This document shows, in pieces, positions 28,485 through 36,291 of a stretch of DNA of 64,000 nt. A program made the translations under genes and the position numbers. The notes under the pieces are model-generated. The model saw only the letters and a list, made by a program, of their open reading frames with translations, did no database searches and was not told where the DNA came from. Position 1 is the stretch's first letter. Each line of letters begins with the position of its first letter. The stretch lies in NCBI RefSeq assembly GCF_001889165.1, contig NZ_CP016020.1:2454501-2518500 (forward strand), given 5' to 3'. The stretch comes from Bacillus weihaiensis. GTDB taxonomy: Bacteria; Bacillota; Bacilli; Bacillales; Bacillaceae.

Positions 28485-28928
28485 CTACGAAGCCTTACAT
28501 CCACAGCTACCTCCAGAACCACAACCGCCTCCACAACTTGATTCGAAAAATGGATTACCGGTTGGGACTTTAATATGTGTAGAAACTGCCTGACCTAGTT
28601 GTACACTAATTTCATCAAGTAAAGACTGTAGTTCATTTTCAGCCTTTTTAAATGATGAAATCGTATCATTTAAATCAAGCTCTCTTTTACGATCACGTAA
28701 GTCTTTAGTTATCTTACGGTAATCAGGATGGTATTTGCCAAAGCGTTGGACATCTTCGTATAGGTCTTTCACTTTATTAAACTGACGAATGATCTCCTGT
28801 GCGTCATGATCACTCTTTAATCTATAAAAATTAACTCGATAATTCTCAGCAAGTTCTGATTGTAGAATACTTTCTGCTAGCTTATCCGCTTCATCCAGTA
28901 AAAGCATGCTCTCCATTGTTGCATTCAT
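28485..28928 (-). CDS. ylbF: YlbF (RicF), subunit of the RicAFT RNA-maturation complex
   Basis: YlbF forms the RicA-RicF-RicT complex with YmcA and YaaT. It carries iron-sulfur clusters, guides RNase Y, and is needed for competence, biofilm and sporulation in B. subtilis. 147 residues; helical YlbF/YmcA domain with YEDVQRFGKYHPDYR (about 76-90) and a C-terminal cysteine-rich tail CGGGCGSGGSCGC whose cysteines bind the cluster. The ribosome site GGAGG is 12 bases away, longer than usual. Confidence 0.94.
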   Translation of the reverse strand: MNATMESMLLLDEADKLAESILQSELAENYRVNFYRLKSDHDAQEIIRQFNKVKDLYEDVQRFGKYHPDYRKITKDLRDRKRELDLNDTISSFKKAENELQSLLDEISVQLGQAVSTHIKVPTGNPFFESSCGGGCGSGGSCGCKAS

Positions 28929-29031
28929 AGAGTATTAGCACCTCCGAATTTCATTCTACCATGAATATCCGAAAATGAAAAATATCTTAGCGATCAATCG
29001 ACATTTTCTTTATTACTATTATTTCCTCTTC

Positions 29032-29460
29032 TTATTTCACAACTACCTGTATCGATTCTTGTAAGGAATAGCTGTGTGAATTATTATGAACGACTTCTAT
29101 ATCTATTTGGTGAGTCCCTTTAGACAGCCCTTTCACAATAAATGCTGCCGTATATATATCATTGATTCTTTTTCCATCCACTATTACTTGAAGATGACCT
29201 TCGCCTTGTGTTTGCCCTTTCTTACTTTCAGCAAACTGGAAAGATGGGATATAACATTCAATATATACATTTTGGTTTTTCACATGATAGGATACATCCA
29301 AGGTCCGCTCTTTTGACTGAGTCATCACCTGGACAGCTTCATTGGAAAGGTCTTCAATTTGAACTGGAGCAGCTTCCACCACTCCTTTTGGTCTTGGCTT
29401 GTCCTCTACACATCCACACAATAATACTACTATCATAAACGCCGTTATAAACCACTTCAA
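29032..29460 (-). CDS. Putative lipoprotein of unknown function
   Basis: 142 residues with a type II signal peptide: basic start MKW, hydrophobic core, lipobox LLCGC (Cys at about 17). The mature part is soluble and beta-rich, with LDVSYHVKNQNVYIECYIPS and KGLSKGTHQIDIEVVHNN suggesting an immunoglobulin-like sandwich. TTG start eight bases behind AGGAGG. Placed between ylbF and ylbE on the same strand; I do not know a B. subtilis counterpart there. Confidence 0.75.
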   Translation of the reverse strand: MKWFITAFMIVVLLCGCVEDKPRPKGVVEAAPVQIEDLSNEAVQVMTQSKERTLDVSYHVKNQNVYIECYIPSFQFAESKKGQTQGEGHLQVIVDGKRINDIYTAAFIVKGLSKGTHQIDIEVVHNNSHSYSLQESIQVVVK

Positions 29461-29572
29461 TTTTATCGCCTCCTATCACTATTCTTTACCTAGAGACGAA
29501 AAAAGATGAATACGTAATAAATATTATACATCGTTAAATATAAGGGGATTTTATTGTACATTAAGCAACAAG

Positions 29573-29595
29573 AAAAAGGGAGATTCCCCTCCCTC
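29573..29595 (-). terminator. Terminator of ylbE
   Basis: On the minus strand GGGAG-gggaat-CTCCC followed by TTTTTCTTG, shortly behind the ylbE stop. Confidence 0.6.
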
Positions 29596-29620
29596 ACGTC
29601 CTATTATTGACTAATTAAAT

Positions 29621-29860
29621 TTAATCTTGTTGCCCCATTGATTGAAACATAGCCATCATCATTGAAGCCATCTGTATTGAATTGGAAAATTGTTGTACTT
29701 TATGTGGAATTGTTCGTTGGTAATAATTCATCATTTCAATCTCAAACATTTGAAAATCATTAGGATTTCTAGCTAATTTACGATACCAATGTGGTTGTTC
29801 ACGTAAAAACTGCTTTCTTTCTTCTTTAGCTTGGATATACTCCAAAACGTCCTTCCTCAT
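29621..29860 (-). CDS. ylbE: YlbE-like protein
   Basis: 79 residues matching the YlbE-like family: MRKDVLEYIQAKEERKQFLR, HWYRKLARNP and a methionine-rich C-terminus (MASMMMAMFQSMG). No catalytic motif; function unknown. Follows ylbD with a 53-base gap and GGTGGAGA ribosome site, so likely one unit with it. Confidence 0.88.
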   Translation of the reverse strand: MRKDVLEYIQAKEERKQFLREQPHWYRKLARNPNDFQMFEIEMMNYYQRTIPHKVQQFSNSIQMASMMMAMFQSMGQQD

Positions 29861-29913
29861 TTCTCCACCTCTACTTCATTTACATCCATTTATTGCTTGA
29901 AGCTAGTAAGGAA

Positions 29914-30312
29914 TTAATCTTTTCTAAAAGAAAAAGGACTCTGACCCGTTCCTGAATTACTTTGTTTAGACCCTTTTGATACACCAAATTGATCGAAAAG
30001 CCCTTGTATAGTTGAAATGGTACTACTCATATTTGTAATATGCTGATTCATAGTGTTCATATCCATGTTTTTCATAGCAGAAACGATAGAAGACATAAAA
30101 TCAGTTTTACTTTCCGTATTTTGACTATTATCTTCCGCAGGTTGTTCTTTATATTGGTTCCAGATAACATCATTTTCACCAAGAAGATACCAATCCTCAA
30201 AAACCTCTTGCCATTCTTTATTTCCTTTACGAACTTCTTGGATAATCTTAGGGTGTTCCTTTACAAATTCTTTGAATTGTTGAACGGATGGATGATTTTT
30301 TTTAGATGCCAT
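29914..30312 (-). CDS. ylbD: YlbD, putative spore coat protein
   Basis: 132 residues of the YlbD coat-protein family. N-terminal helical HPSVQQFKEFVKEHPKIIQE, then EWQEVFEDWYLLGENDVIW and a low-complexity Met/Asn/Ser-rich middle and tail. YlbD is associated with the spore coat in B. subtilis by family annotation. AGAGGTG seven bases before the ATG. Confidence 0.9.
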   Translation of the reverse strand: MASKKNHPSVQQFKEFVKEHPKIIQEVRKGNKEWQEVFEDWYLLGENDVIWNQYKEQPAEDNSQNTESKTDFMSSIVSAMKNMDMNTMNQHITNMSSTISTIQGLFDQFGVSKGSKQSNSGTGQSPFSFRKD

Positions 30313-30429
30313 TTCTTTTCACCTCTCTGATACATTTGCCTATTATATCTTATTACAATGGCACCTTACCTGTTCGCCTATTTGCCGATTTCTTTTATAA
30401 TGATAAAGGTCAAATCATGATCATAATTG

Positions 30430-30582
30430 GTTATTATAAAGAAACAAAGACCTCCAAAATGTAAATATCTTTTAAATTTAGGCAAATGATCAAGTGTCCG
30501 GGCTGGTTGAATTCCTTTCCAGTGGCTCGCCTTCCACGAGATTGGCGGTGAACCTCCTCCCGCAGTAGCTCGTACTCCCCTA
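30430..30582 (-). repeat. Dispersed element copy E (reverse orientation)
   Basis: On the minus strand GGTTCACCGCC, then GGCGAGCCACTGG, CAACCAGCCCGGACACTTGA and, at the end, GTCTTTGTTTCTTTATAATAA. This is the same order of blocks as the copies at 8559, 33800 and 56118. It directly follows the deleted transposase remnant at 30592-30744 in the same orientation. Confidence 0.65.
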
Positions 30583-30591
30583 CATTTAACC

Positions 30592-30744
30592 TTAATCAGC
30601 TTGTTGTTGATTTAACATGGCATGGATACGATTAACCCAAAAGCCACAATCAAGACGTTAATACTAATCCTTCTTTAATCGTTTCACTAGATCTTTAATT
30701 GGAATCCAGTCAATCATTCTAACAAACAAGACCTAAATCATTGT
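30592..30744 (-). pseudogene. Internally deleted DDE transposase remnant (copy E)
   Basis: Minus-strand frame (with internal stops) reads FVRMIDWIPIKDLVKRLKKD, then RLDCGFWVNRIHAMLNQQQA and a stop. It is the same fusion of an N-terminal segment to the extreme C-terminus seen at 8424-8552. Decayed and non-functional. The rest of 30313-30854 has no gene. Confidence 0.65.
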
Positions 30745-30854
30745 AGGTACAAAAACTTTCATAATAATCATTACCATTGCTTTTTCTATAAAAAAATTGA
30801 AAACTTAATGCAAATCTTGGTAAAATAGCACTATTCAAAGGAGAGTGTAGAGAG

Positions 30855-31343
30855 ATGCTGAAAGAAGAAATCATGCAATTGACTGAGGAAATTATTTCGA
30901 CAGGTACTGAAGAGGATCAAGTGGTTTTAGACTTATTATTAAAGGGGCTCAAACAAAAGCAGCATTTTGATAAAGGGTCTTATATTGGGGCACTTCTTCA
31001 TGCAGATGGAGAATATAAAGATCAGGAATTTACGATTACGATTCCAAACACACCTATTATTCAGAATGCCTTACATATTGTTCACGGTGGTATTACAGCG
31101 ACATTGTTGGATTCAGCAATGGGAGGATTAGTCCATCATATACTTCCTCCTGATAAGGCTGCAGTAACCACTGAAATAAAAATTAATTATGTAGCACCTG
31201 GAATTGGAAAAGAATTAACATGTAAAGCCTCTTTAATTCATAAAGGGAATAAAACTGTCGTTACTGAAGGAAAAGTATATAGAGATGACGGTACTCTGAT
31301 CGCACATAGTACGGCCAGTTTTTTTATTATTAATCGTAAATAA
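30855..31343 (+). CDS. PaaI-type hotdog-fold thioesterase
   Basis: 162 residues with a hotdog domain. IVHGGITATLLDSAMGGLV (about 76-94) carries the HGG and Asp that mark PaaI/YiiD acyl-CoA thioesterases, followed by TTEIKINYVAPG (about 106-117). An N-terminal helix of about 40 residues precedes the core. Cytosolic; the acyl-CoA substrate is unknown. ATG behind AAAGGAGAG. It may be cotranscribed with the two microORFs behind it. Confidence 0.88.
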   Translation: MLKEEIMQLTEEIISTGTEEDQVVLDLLLKGLKQKQHFDKGSYIGALLHADGEYKDQEFTITIPNTPIIQNALHIVHGGITATLLDSAMGGLVHHILPPDKAAVTTEIKINYVAPGIGKELTCKASLIHKGNKTVVTEGKVYRDDGTLIAHSTASFFIINRK

Positions 31344-31355
31344 GGAAGGTTAAAT

Positions 31356-31508
31356 ATGAAAAAGTTCATTCTCAAAAAACAATGCGAATTGTGTAAAAAA
31401 AGGAGTAAAGTTGGTCGCTTCTACTTCAATTCTTATAATAAAAAAATTTTCGTCTGCTCTCTTTGTATAGAATATGCAGAACGTAGAGCTTTTCGAAAAG
31501 CAAATTAA
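31356..31508 (+). CDS. 50-residue double-CxxC microprotein
   Basis: Small gene 12 bases behind the thioesterase gene. It encodes 50 residues starting MKKFILKKQCELCKKRSKVG with a second pair in FVCSLCIEYAERRAFRKAN. CELC and CSLC are spaced about 27 residues apart, like a small zinc ribbon, and the protein is strongly basic. AAGGAAGG six bases before the ATG is a good ribosome site. It resembles YlaI in layout but is not the same protein. Function unknown; RNA or ribosome binding would be a guess. Confidence 0.68.
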   Translation: MKKFILKKQCELCKKRSKVGRFYFNSYNKKIFVCSLCIEYAERRAFRKAN

Positions 31509-31599
31509 CAATCTTTATGGAAGAGCTAATTCTTTAAATTTGGAATTAGATGTTGTCAAGATTCATATTAAGTATTTAATGCCTCCAGCTATTCAATAA
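31474..31599 (+). CDS. Possible 41-residue microORF overlapping the CxxC gene
   Basis: Reads MQNVELFEKQINNLYGRANS then LNLELDVVKIHIKYLMPPAI, in another frame, overlapping the last 35 bases of the CxxC gene. Composition looks protein-like (amphipathic helix), but there is no separate ribosome site, so it would depend on translational coupling or be chance. A hairpin terminator lies 90 bases further on. Confidence 0.3.
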   Translation: MQNVELFEKQINNLYGRANSLNLELDVVKIHIKYLMPPAIQ

Positions 31600-31689
31600 A
31601 GATATTCATTAAGTTAAAGAAACACAATGAGGTTCCATTACGTCGCATCCACTTACTTTCCGTGAAAACGAACTGTCTCTTTCCTAGGG

Positions 31690-31720
31690 AAAGCTGAGCC
31701 TGAGGGGCTCAGCCTTTCCT
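31690..31720 (+). terminator. Terminator-like hairpin behind the thioesterase/CxxC unit
   Basis: AAAGCTGAGCC (31690-31700) pairs with GGCTCAGCCTTT (31706-31717), loop five bases, then CCTC. The stem is strong but the T run is short. Confidence 0.55.
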
Positions 31721-31795
31721 CACTTAGCGAATTGCACTAGTTCGTTAATAAAAGTATTATTCACATTGCTGACACCCAGCCTCTTTATAATAAAC

Positions 31796-32875
31796 TTATT
31801 GTTCCCAAGTTTTTATGAAGTTTTGAGTGTAATATAATTCATCAACTCCAACTCCCAAATGAGAAAAATCTTCATTAAGTAAAGCTTCTCTATGTCCTTG
31901 ACTATTTAGCCAGCCTTCTGAAGCAGCAATTCCGTCAACATATTGCGCGGCGATATTTTCGCCAGCCATTTGATAGTTAATTTCCGCTCTTGCAAGTCTA
32001 TCCATTAAATTACCCTTTTTATCTGAAACATGTGAGAAATATTGATTCACTTTCATATCTTCACTATGCAAAAACGCAACGTCTGAGACATCTTCATGCC
32101 ATTTCACTACAGGTAAGCCATGCCTTTTCCGATAATAATTGGTAATGCTGAATATTTGTTTCTCTGCACCACTCTCAATATTTTCCCATTTTTCTTCACT
32201 GATTTCTTTAGGTTTTAGAAGACTTCCTCTATAGGTTACTTCATATGACCTTTGTTTTACAAAGGTTTCGGCATCCAATACTCTGACACTCGATAAAATC
32301 CCGTCAAATTTGTCTATATAAAGTTGAACATAAACTTCTCCATATTTAATAGTTGGTCTTGTATTCATATCTTCTTCTGAAAACTCAAACTTATAGGAAT
32401 TCCCTGCTAGTTCCATAGATAAACTTGATGTAATAGGCTGTATTGAAAATACCTCCTGCGAAGACTGTCCAATCTTAAAGGGATCTACATTAACATCAGG
32501 TCCTATTCCATATACAGTGACAACTTTCTGATGATGAATGCCAACTTGAATATACTCATTTTCATTTTTCTCGTATATCCACCAATCATAATCGTATGCT
32601 GAAGGATCAATTCGATCTGGTTCCCCGAGTATAGCCGTAACTTCCTCGGAAGATTTATTCATAAGTGATAAAATCCCTTCAGTAGGTAACTCATTCTCCT
32701 CTTCATATGACTGTTTCCGTTCCATTTCTTTCTCTTCAGAAGCGATTTCATTTGCTATTTGAACCTTCTCCTCTTGATGCTGTTCCTTTGGGGTATATTG
32801 TCCATAGTAGATAAATAAAGAATAACTGAGAAAAATAATAATAAATATGATAATAGCCCTCAGCAGGATTCGCAA
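31796..32875 (-). CDS. ylbC: YlbC, CAP/SCP-domain protein with CAP-associated domain
   Basis: 359 residues. Signal anchor (about 5-24), an acidic linker, a CAP-associated domain (about 70-210) and a C-terminal cysteine-rich-secretory-type CAP domain (about 235-355) with HSEDMKVNQYFSHVS, GENIAAQY and GHREALLNEDFSHLGVG, where the conserved His and Glu residues lie. Extracytoplasmic; function unknown, though YkwD relatives are spore or envelope associated. TTG start with AGGGGAGA upstream. Confidence 0.92.
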   Translation of the reverse strand: MRILLRAIIIFIIIFLSYSLFIYYGQYTPKEQHQEEKVQIANEIASEEKEMERKQSYEEENELPTEGILSLMNKSSEEVTAILGEPDRIDPSAYDYDWWIYEKNENEYIQVGIHHQKVVTVYGIGPDVNVDPFKIGQSSQEVFSIQPITSSLSMELAGNSYKFEFSEEDMNTRPTIKYGEVYVQLYIDKFDGILSSVRVLDAETFVKQRSYEVTYRGSLLKPKEISEEKWENIESGAEKQIFSITNYYRKRHGLPVVKWHEDVSDVAFLHSEDMKVNQYFSHVSDKKGNLMDRLARAEINYQMAGENIAAQYVDGIAASEGWLNSQGHREALLNEDFSHLGVGVDELYYTQNFIKTWEQ

Positions 32876-33252
32876 TACTAGTCTCTCCCCTCTTTTGTTT
32901 TTCTATCATTATATGAATTGAACCTGGATGTATTCTATCATTTAATTGTAGCAATTAACCATACACCCTCATGTCCTTTTTCTCTTTGTCAAAAAAACGT
33001 ATTTCTATTCATACCCTATTCACAAAACGTTTAAACATCTCTTATATGTAAAGATCAATTCTCACATGATAAAATGGTATGACTCACAATGAAAATCCTA
33101 TATATTTCCCTCGTTTACACCTTAGGAACATGAACTAGGTTACCAATATAAATTTTTTTCATCTCCATATTTTTATCTTTTATTATATCATTGTTTTCTA
33201 CATTTATTTCAATTAATAACCGATAGAACGATCGGGAAAAAAATCTAGCAAC

Positions 33253-33270
33253 TGAATTCATTTCACAGAT
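33253..33270 (+). repeat. Left terminal repeat of a decayed insertion element
   Basis: TGAATTCATTTCACAGAT closely matches the left end of element copy C (56118-56135) and is the inverse of the right ends at 56327-56344 and 62621-62638. It lies about 100 bases before a transposase N-terminus, as expected for the end of an insertion sequence. 32876-33252 upstream shows no gene. Confidence 0.55.
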
Positions 33271-33368
33271 TGAATTCTTAGAGCCTTAAAGCTAGCTTTC
33301 AGACCCCCTCTAAGAATATAAAAATAAGTAAGAAAGACAAAACTTATGAGACTAAAGGAACACTCACT

Positions 33369-33548
33369 ATGACTATTACACGACAAGGAAGCCTTTTTAA
33401 CTTACAAGAAGGATATGATTTAGAACCTACCCAACGATATGAAGCTATTTTCAGCTATTGATATTCAGCCAATCTGTAGGGATGAAAAATCATGTTTCCC
33501 AATAGCAGTTGAGCACAAACCTTTACTATGATTTACTCCTTGGATGGT
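33369..33548 (+). pseudogene. N-terminal DDE transposase remnant
   Basis: Plus-strand frame starts MTITRQGSLFNLQEGYDLEP then TQRYEAIF, and after frameshifts continues as FSAIDIQP and TFTMIYSL. This is recognisable as the start of the transposase whose later parts occur at 8424 and 30592. Broken by frameshifts and joined to an inverted C-terminal fragment. Confidence 0.6.
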
Positions 33549-33790
33549 AACAAGGCATTGATACAATCTGAAGCTAATTTTGAAGCATTAAAAACAAGCT
33601 TTTTAGTTCAAAATGGACTTTGGCACGTTTTTCGGTTTGCTAAGGCACGTTGTTTAAGCTGAAAATTCCTCTTTAAATATGCATTTACACTCTCAACAGC
33701 GGTACGATGTTTAAATAATGTTTTCTAAGCTTTTGATCCTTTAGCTGCAGCTCTATATTTTCTAAGGTGAGAAACAAGCTGCTTAAATTT
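33533..33790 (-). pseudogene. C-terminal DDE transposase remnant, inverted
   Basis: On the minus strand RKYRAAAKGSKA, then LFKHRTAVESVNAYLKRNFQ and LVFNASKLASDCINALLPSK, ending in a stop at 33533, with frameshifts and one internal stop. This is the C-terminal end of the same transposase family, facing the N-terminal remnant and overlapping it at about 33533-33548. Confidence 0.65.
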
Positions 33791-33799
33791 TATAATAAC

Positions 33800-34041
33800 G
33801 AGCTCTTTTCTAAGAGATTGTTGCCTTTTAAATAGGTTCTTTGAACGATAACTACTTAGACTTGAATGAAGGAAAAGAGTGGACACGTGAGACCCACAGG
33901 CGCTTGTTTAGGAGCCTCAACCGCCCGCCTCGCGAAAAAACAACTGAAGAGGAAGTCAACCAGACAGGACACTTGATAATGTGCCTAAATTAAAAAGGTA
34001 TTTAGACACTGTAGGTCATTATTCTTTAAAATAAGGACAAC
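33800..34041 (+). repeat. Dispersed element copy B
   Basis: Begins GAGCTCTTTTCTAAGAG exactly like copy A, has GTGAGACCCACAGGCG and CAACCAGACAGGACACTTGA in the core and ends near CTTTAAAATAAGGACA. Nothing else is recognisable in 34042-34180. Confidence 0.7.
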
Positions 34042-34180
34042 GAATAAAATTGTTTCTTAACTTAACAAGAAAGCACACAGGCTAGTATGAGTGTTAAGGG
34101 AAGATTTTTATATAAAAGGAGCAAAAATCAACAACTACGATAAAACAGCCGGAAAATTACATCATGGATAAAAAAAGCAA

Positions 34181-34214
34181 AAAAATGCTCGGAATCATCC
34201 AAGCATTTTTTTTT
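34181..34214 (-). terminator. Terminator of ylbB
   Basis: AAAAATGCTCGG (34181-34192) pairs with CCAAGCATTTTT (34199-34210); the A tract to its left becomes the T run on the minus strand. Confidence 0.75.
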
Positions 34215-34221
34215 AATAACT

Positions 34222-34644
34222 CTAATGAGTTTCTGAAATACCTTCCAAAGCTTCACCTGCTTCGTCACTTGTTTCGTTATTTATAGAAAGGTCTCCTAAA
34301 GAAATAATTCCAACAAGATTTCCATTTTCCACAACAGGTAGTCGTCTAATTTGATTTTCCATCATGATTTTTGCAGCCTTTTCTGGGCTTTCATTAGCTT
34401 CTATTGAAATGACATGATCACTCATAACATTCGTTACTTGATTAGAACCCGGATGTTTTTCCGCAATTCCTCTTACAACTAAATCACGATCTGTAATCAC
34501 ACCAATTAATTTATCATTCTCAACAATTGGAATTGATCCTACATTATAATCTTTCATTTTCACTGCAACTTCATAGACATTATCTAATGGTGTACAATAT
34601 TCTACATTTGTCGTCATAATCTCTTTGATTTTCTGCATAATCAT
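34222..34644 (-). CDS. ylbB: YlbB, tandem CBS-domain protein
   Basis: 140 residues made of two CBS domains (about 6-60 and 70-128), with VGSIPIVENDKLIGVITDRD and RRLPVVENGNLVGIISLGD as the paired motifs and a short acidic tail. CBS pairs bind adenosine nucleotides; the partner is unknown. ATG at 34644 lies close behind AAGGAG; the ATG two codons later is an alternative start. Confidence 0.9.
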   Translation of the reverse strand: MIMQKIKEIMTTNVEYCTPLDNVYEVAVKMKDYNVGSIPIVENDKLIGVITDRDLVVRGIAEKHPGSNQVTNVMSDHVISIEANESPEKAAKIMMENQIRRLPVVENGNLVGIISLGDLSINNETSDEAGEALEGISETH

Positions 34645-34980
34645 ACCACTCCTTATTCATCTTTCATACCGATAGTTTACCTTCCCACACTAGATCTATG
34701 CAGGATGTTTCATTTGCAGTTGCTTCCGTTTAATGTTCAAGTTTCAAGTTTCAACTTTCAAATCGGTAAACTTGTCGAGATGAACTATTCACCAAATAAT
34801 AAAAGGAAGGAACCTCCTTTTTTATTAAGCTTCTTAAGAGCAGAGCTTTAAAAACAAGGATTGCTATAAAATCCTTGTTATGAGAGTAAGCGCTACATAT
34901 TCTTTCGAAGTTTTTCTTTATCTTTTGAAGAGATATAAGATATAATGATATCGTGAAAAGGCTTTTAGGAGGGAATACAT

Positions 34981-35334
34981 ATGAAAATGGAAGGTACGGG
35001 AATTGAAGGTGTAGTTGTAGATCTTTCCCGATTAGATGAAATAATGGAAGATATCGGTCTAGTTCGTGCAGGTCAATGGGACTATGAACGAGCAACGTAT
35101 GATCGTAAAATTGAAGCAAAGGGTGAAACATTCTACCTTCGCGTTCAAGCTTATGCTGTTGAAGGTGATATAGGTGGAAGACATGCTCAAGTCAAACTTA
35201 TGACTCCTCTTTTGGGTAAGCATTACTATCCACATGGTGTTGAATACGGTGAGGGGGAACACTTCCCTAATCCCATTCTAAACACAAGTAAGTCACTATT
35301 AAAGCAATTATCAGAACAGCTTCAGAATCTTTAA
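34981..35334 (+). CDS. ylbA: YlbA, YugN-like family protein
   Basis: 117 residues of the YugN-like family: DIGLVRAGQWDYERATYDRK, YLRVQAYAVEGDI and LGKHYYPHGVEYGEGEHFP are characteristic. Cytosolic, function unknown. ATG seven bases behind AGGAGGG; a TATAAT lies at 34941-34946 without a good -35. Located next to ylbB as in B. subtilis, but the cta genes are separated from it here by about 3.6 kb. Confidence 0.85.
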   Translation: MKMEGTGIEGVVVDLSRLDEIMEDIGLVRAGQWDYERATYDRKIEAKGETFYLRVQAYAVEGDIGGRHAQVKLMTPLLGKHYYPHGVEYGEGEHFPNPILNTSKSLLKQLSEQLQNL

Positions 35335-35352
35335 TCGTTAGTAAATGAAAGA

Positions 35353-35405
35353 GGGTGACTCAAAAGGTTGTTAAATAACGACCTTTTGAGCACCCTTTCT
35401 TTATC
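35353..35405 (+). terminator. Strong terminator of ylbA
   Basis: GGGTGACTCAAAAGGT (35353-35368) pairs with ACCTTTTGAGCACCC (35381-35395) and is followed by TTTCTTTATC. Confidence 0.88.
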
Positions 35406-35463
35406 TTTCGTGTAGAAACAAATAATTAGGCTTTTTTAATAAAAAAAGAGGGATTCCTACCCC

Positions 35464-35906
35464 TTATTGGTTTCCAATTTCCTCTTTTTCTTTCGTTCTT
35501 TTTATTGTTTTCTGCATTTTTTTACAGTTATGTGCAACGCAAAGAAGCCCCCATTCAATCGTATTTTTTTTGAGGCCACGCATTGAAAAGCGTCTGAACT
35601 GCTGATTATGTTTTATTTGCCCAAATACACTTTCTACATCACATGTTCGTTGGCTATATAATTTTCATCCTTTTTCACTCTGAAGACGTTCACGAATTTT
35701 TTTTCGTATTTTTCTGTCGCTTTTCTCCAAACAAATGTATATTGATTTGCATTTGCTTCTATCTTAGTCCCATCAACAAAATAGTGCTCCAGCTTTACCA
35801 ATCCTTTTTCACGTAGTAACTCTACAATTGAAAAGAAGACTTGATAGATAATGTCTTTCATACGATCAGATCGAAACCGATTGATCGTTCGAAAATCAGG
35901 AGTTTG
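35464..35906 (-). pseudogene. Internally deleted IS1182-type transposase remnant
   Basis: Minus-strand reading gives TPDFRTINRFRSDRM, then a 75-codon open stretch with LEHYFVDGTKIEANANQYTF, and after a frame change DVESVFGQIKHNQQFRRFSM followed by EWGLLCVAHNCKKM and a stop. The first part is the middle of an IS1182-family DDE transposase and the last its C-terminus; the catalytic segment between them is missing. It is unrelated to the other transposase family in this window. No intact ends were found. Confidence 0.75.
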
Positions 35907-36062
35907 ACTCCCCGATTTTTTTGTTGTTTAATTATTCTTTAAAAAAGACTGTTTTCGTAGGGGTTTTGCTTCTATGAATACAATTTTAGAACGATAGTGG
36001 AATGGAACGTCCCGGTTTTTACGTTAACTGAATTAAAAAGATAAAAGTATGAAAAGAGGCTA

Positions 36063-36114
36063 ACCCAAGGTCTAAAATCTAGACTTTTGGGTCAGACTCT
36101 TTTTGTTTAGCGTA
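36063..36114 (+). terminator. Orphan terminator-like hairpin
   Basis: ACCCAAGGTCTA (36063-36074) pairs with TAGACTTTTGGGT (36080-36092) and is followed by CAGACTCTTTTTG. No intact gene ends just upstream. The rest of 35907-36291 is featureless. Confidence 0.5.
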
Positions 36115-36291
36115 TACATACATCGGATATTCAATATTGACATTATTACTATCAAATCTTTGTAAGAATCGATTAATGAAATAGAAATAAAGGGTTTGAA
36201 AAATAGGAATTATCGATGAATTTCCTTTGTTTTATTAAGCATTACATACTATAATAAGATAAGAAATGTTTAGTAAGAGAGGGGCACCATA

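Noticed and set aside
34751-35131. 126-codon frame antisense to ylbA
   Set aside because: It overlaps the well-supported ylbA in the opposite frame, is rich in Leu/Phe/Ser as expected of a shadow frame, and has no ribosome site.
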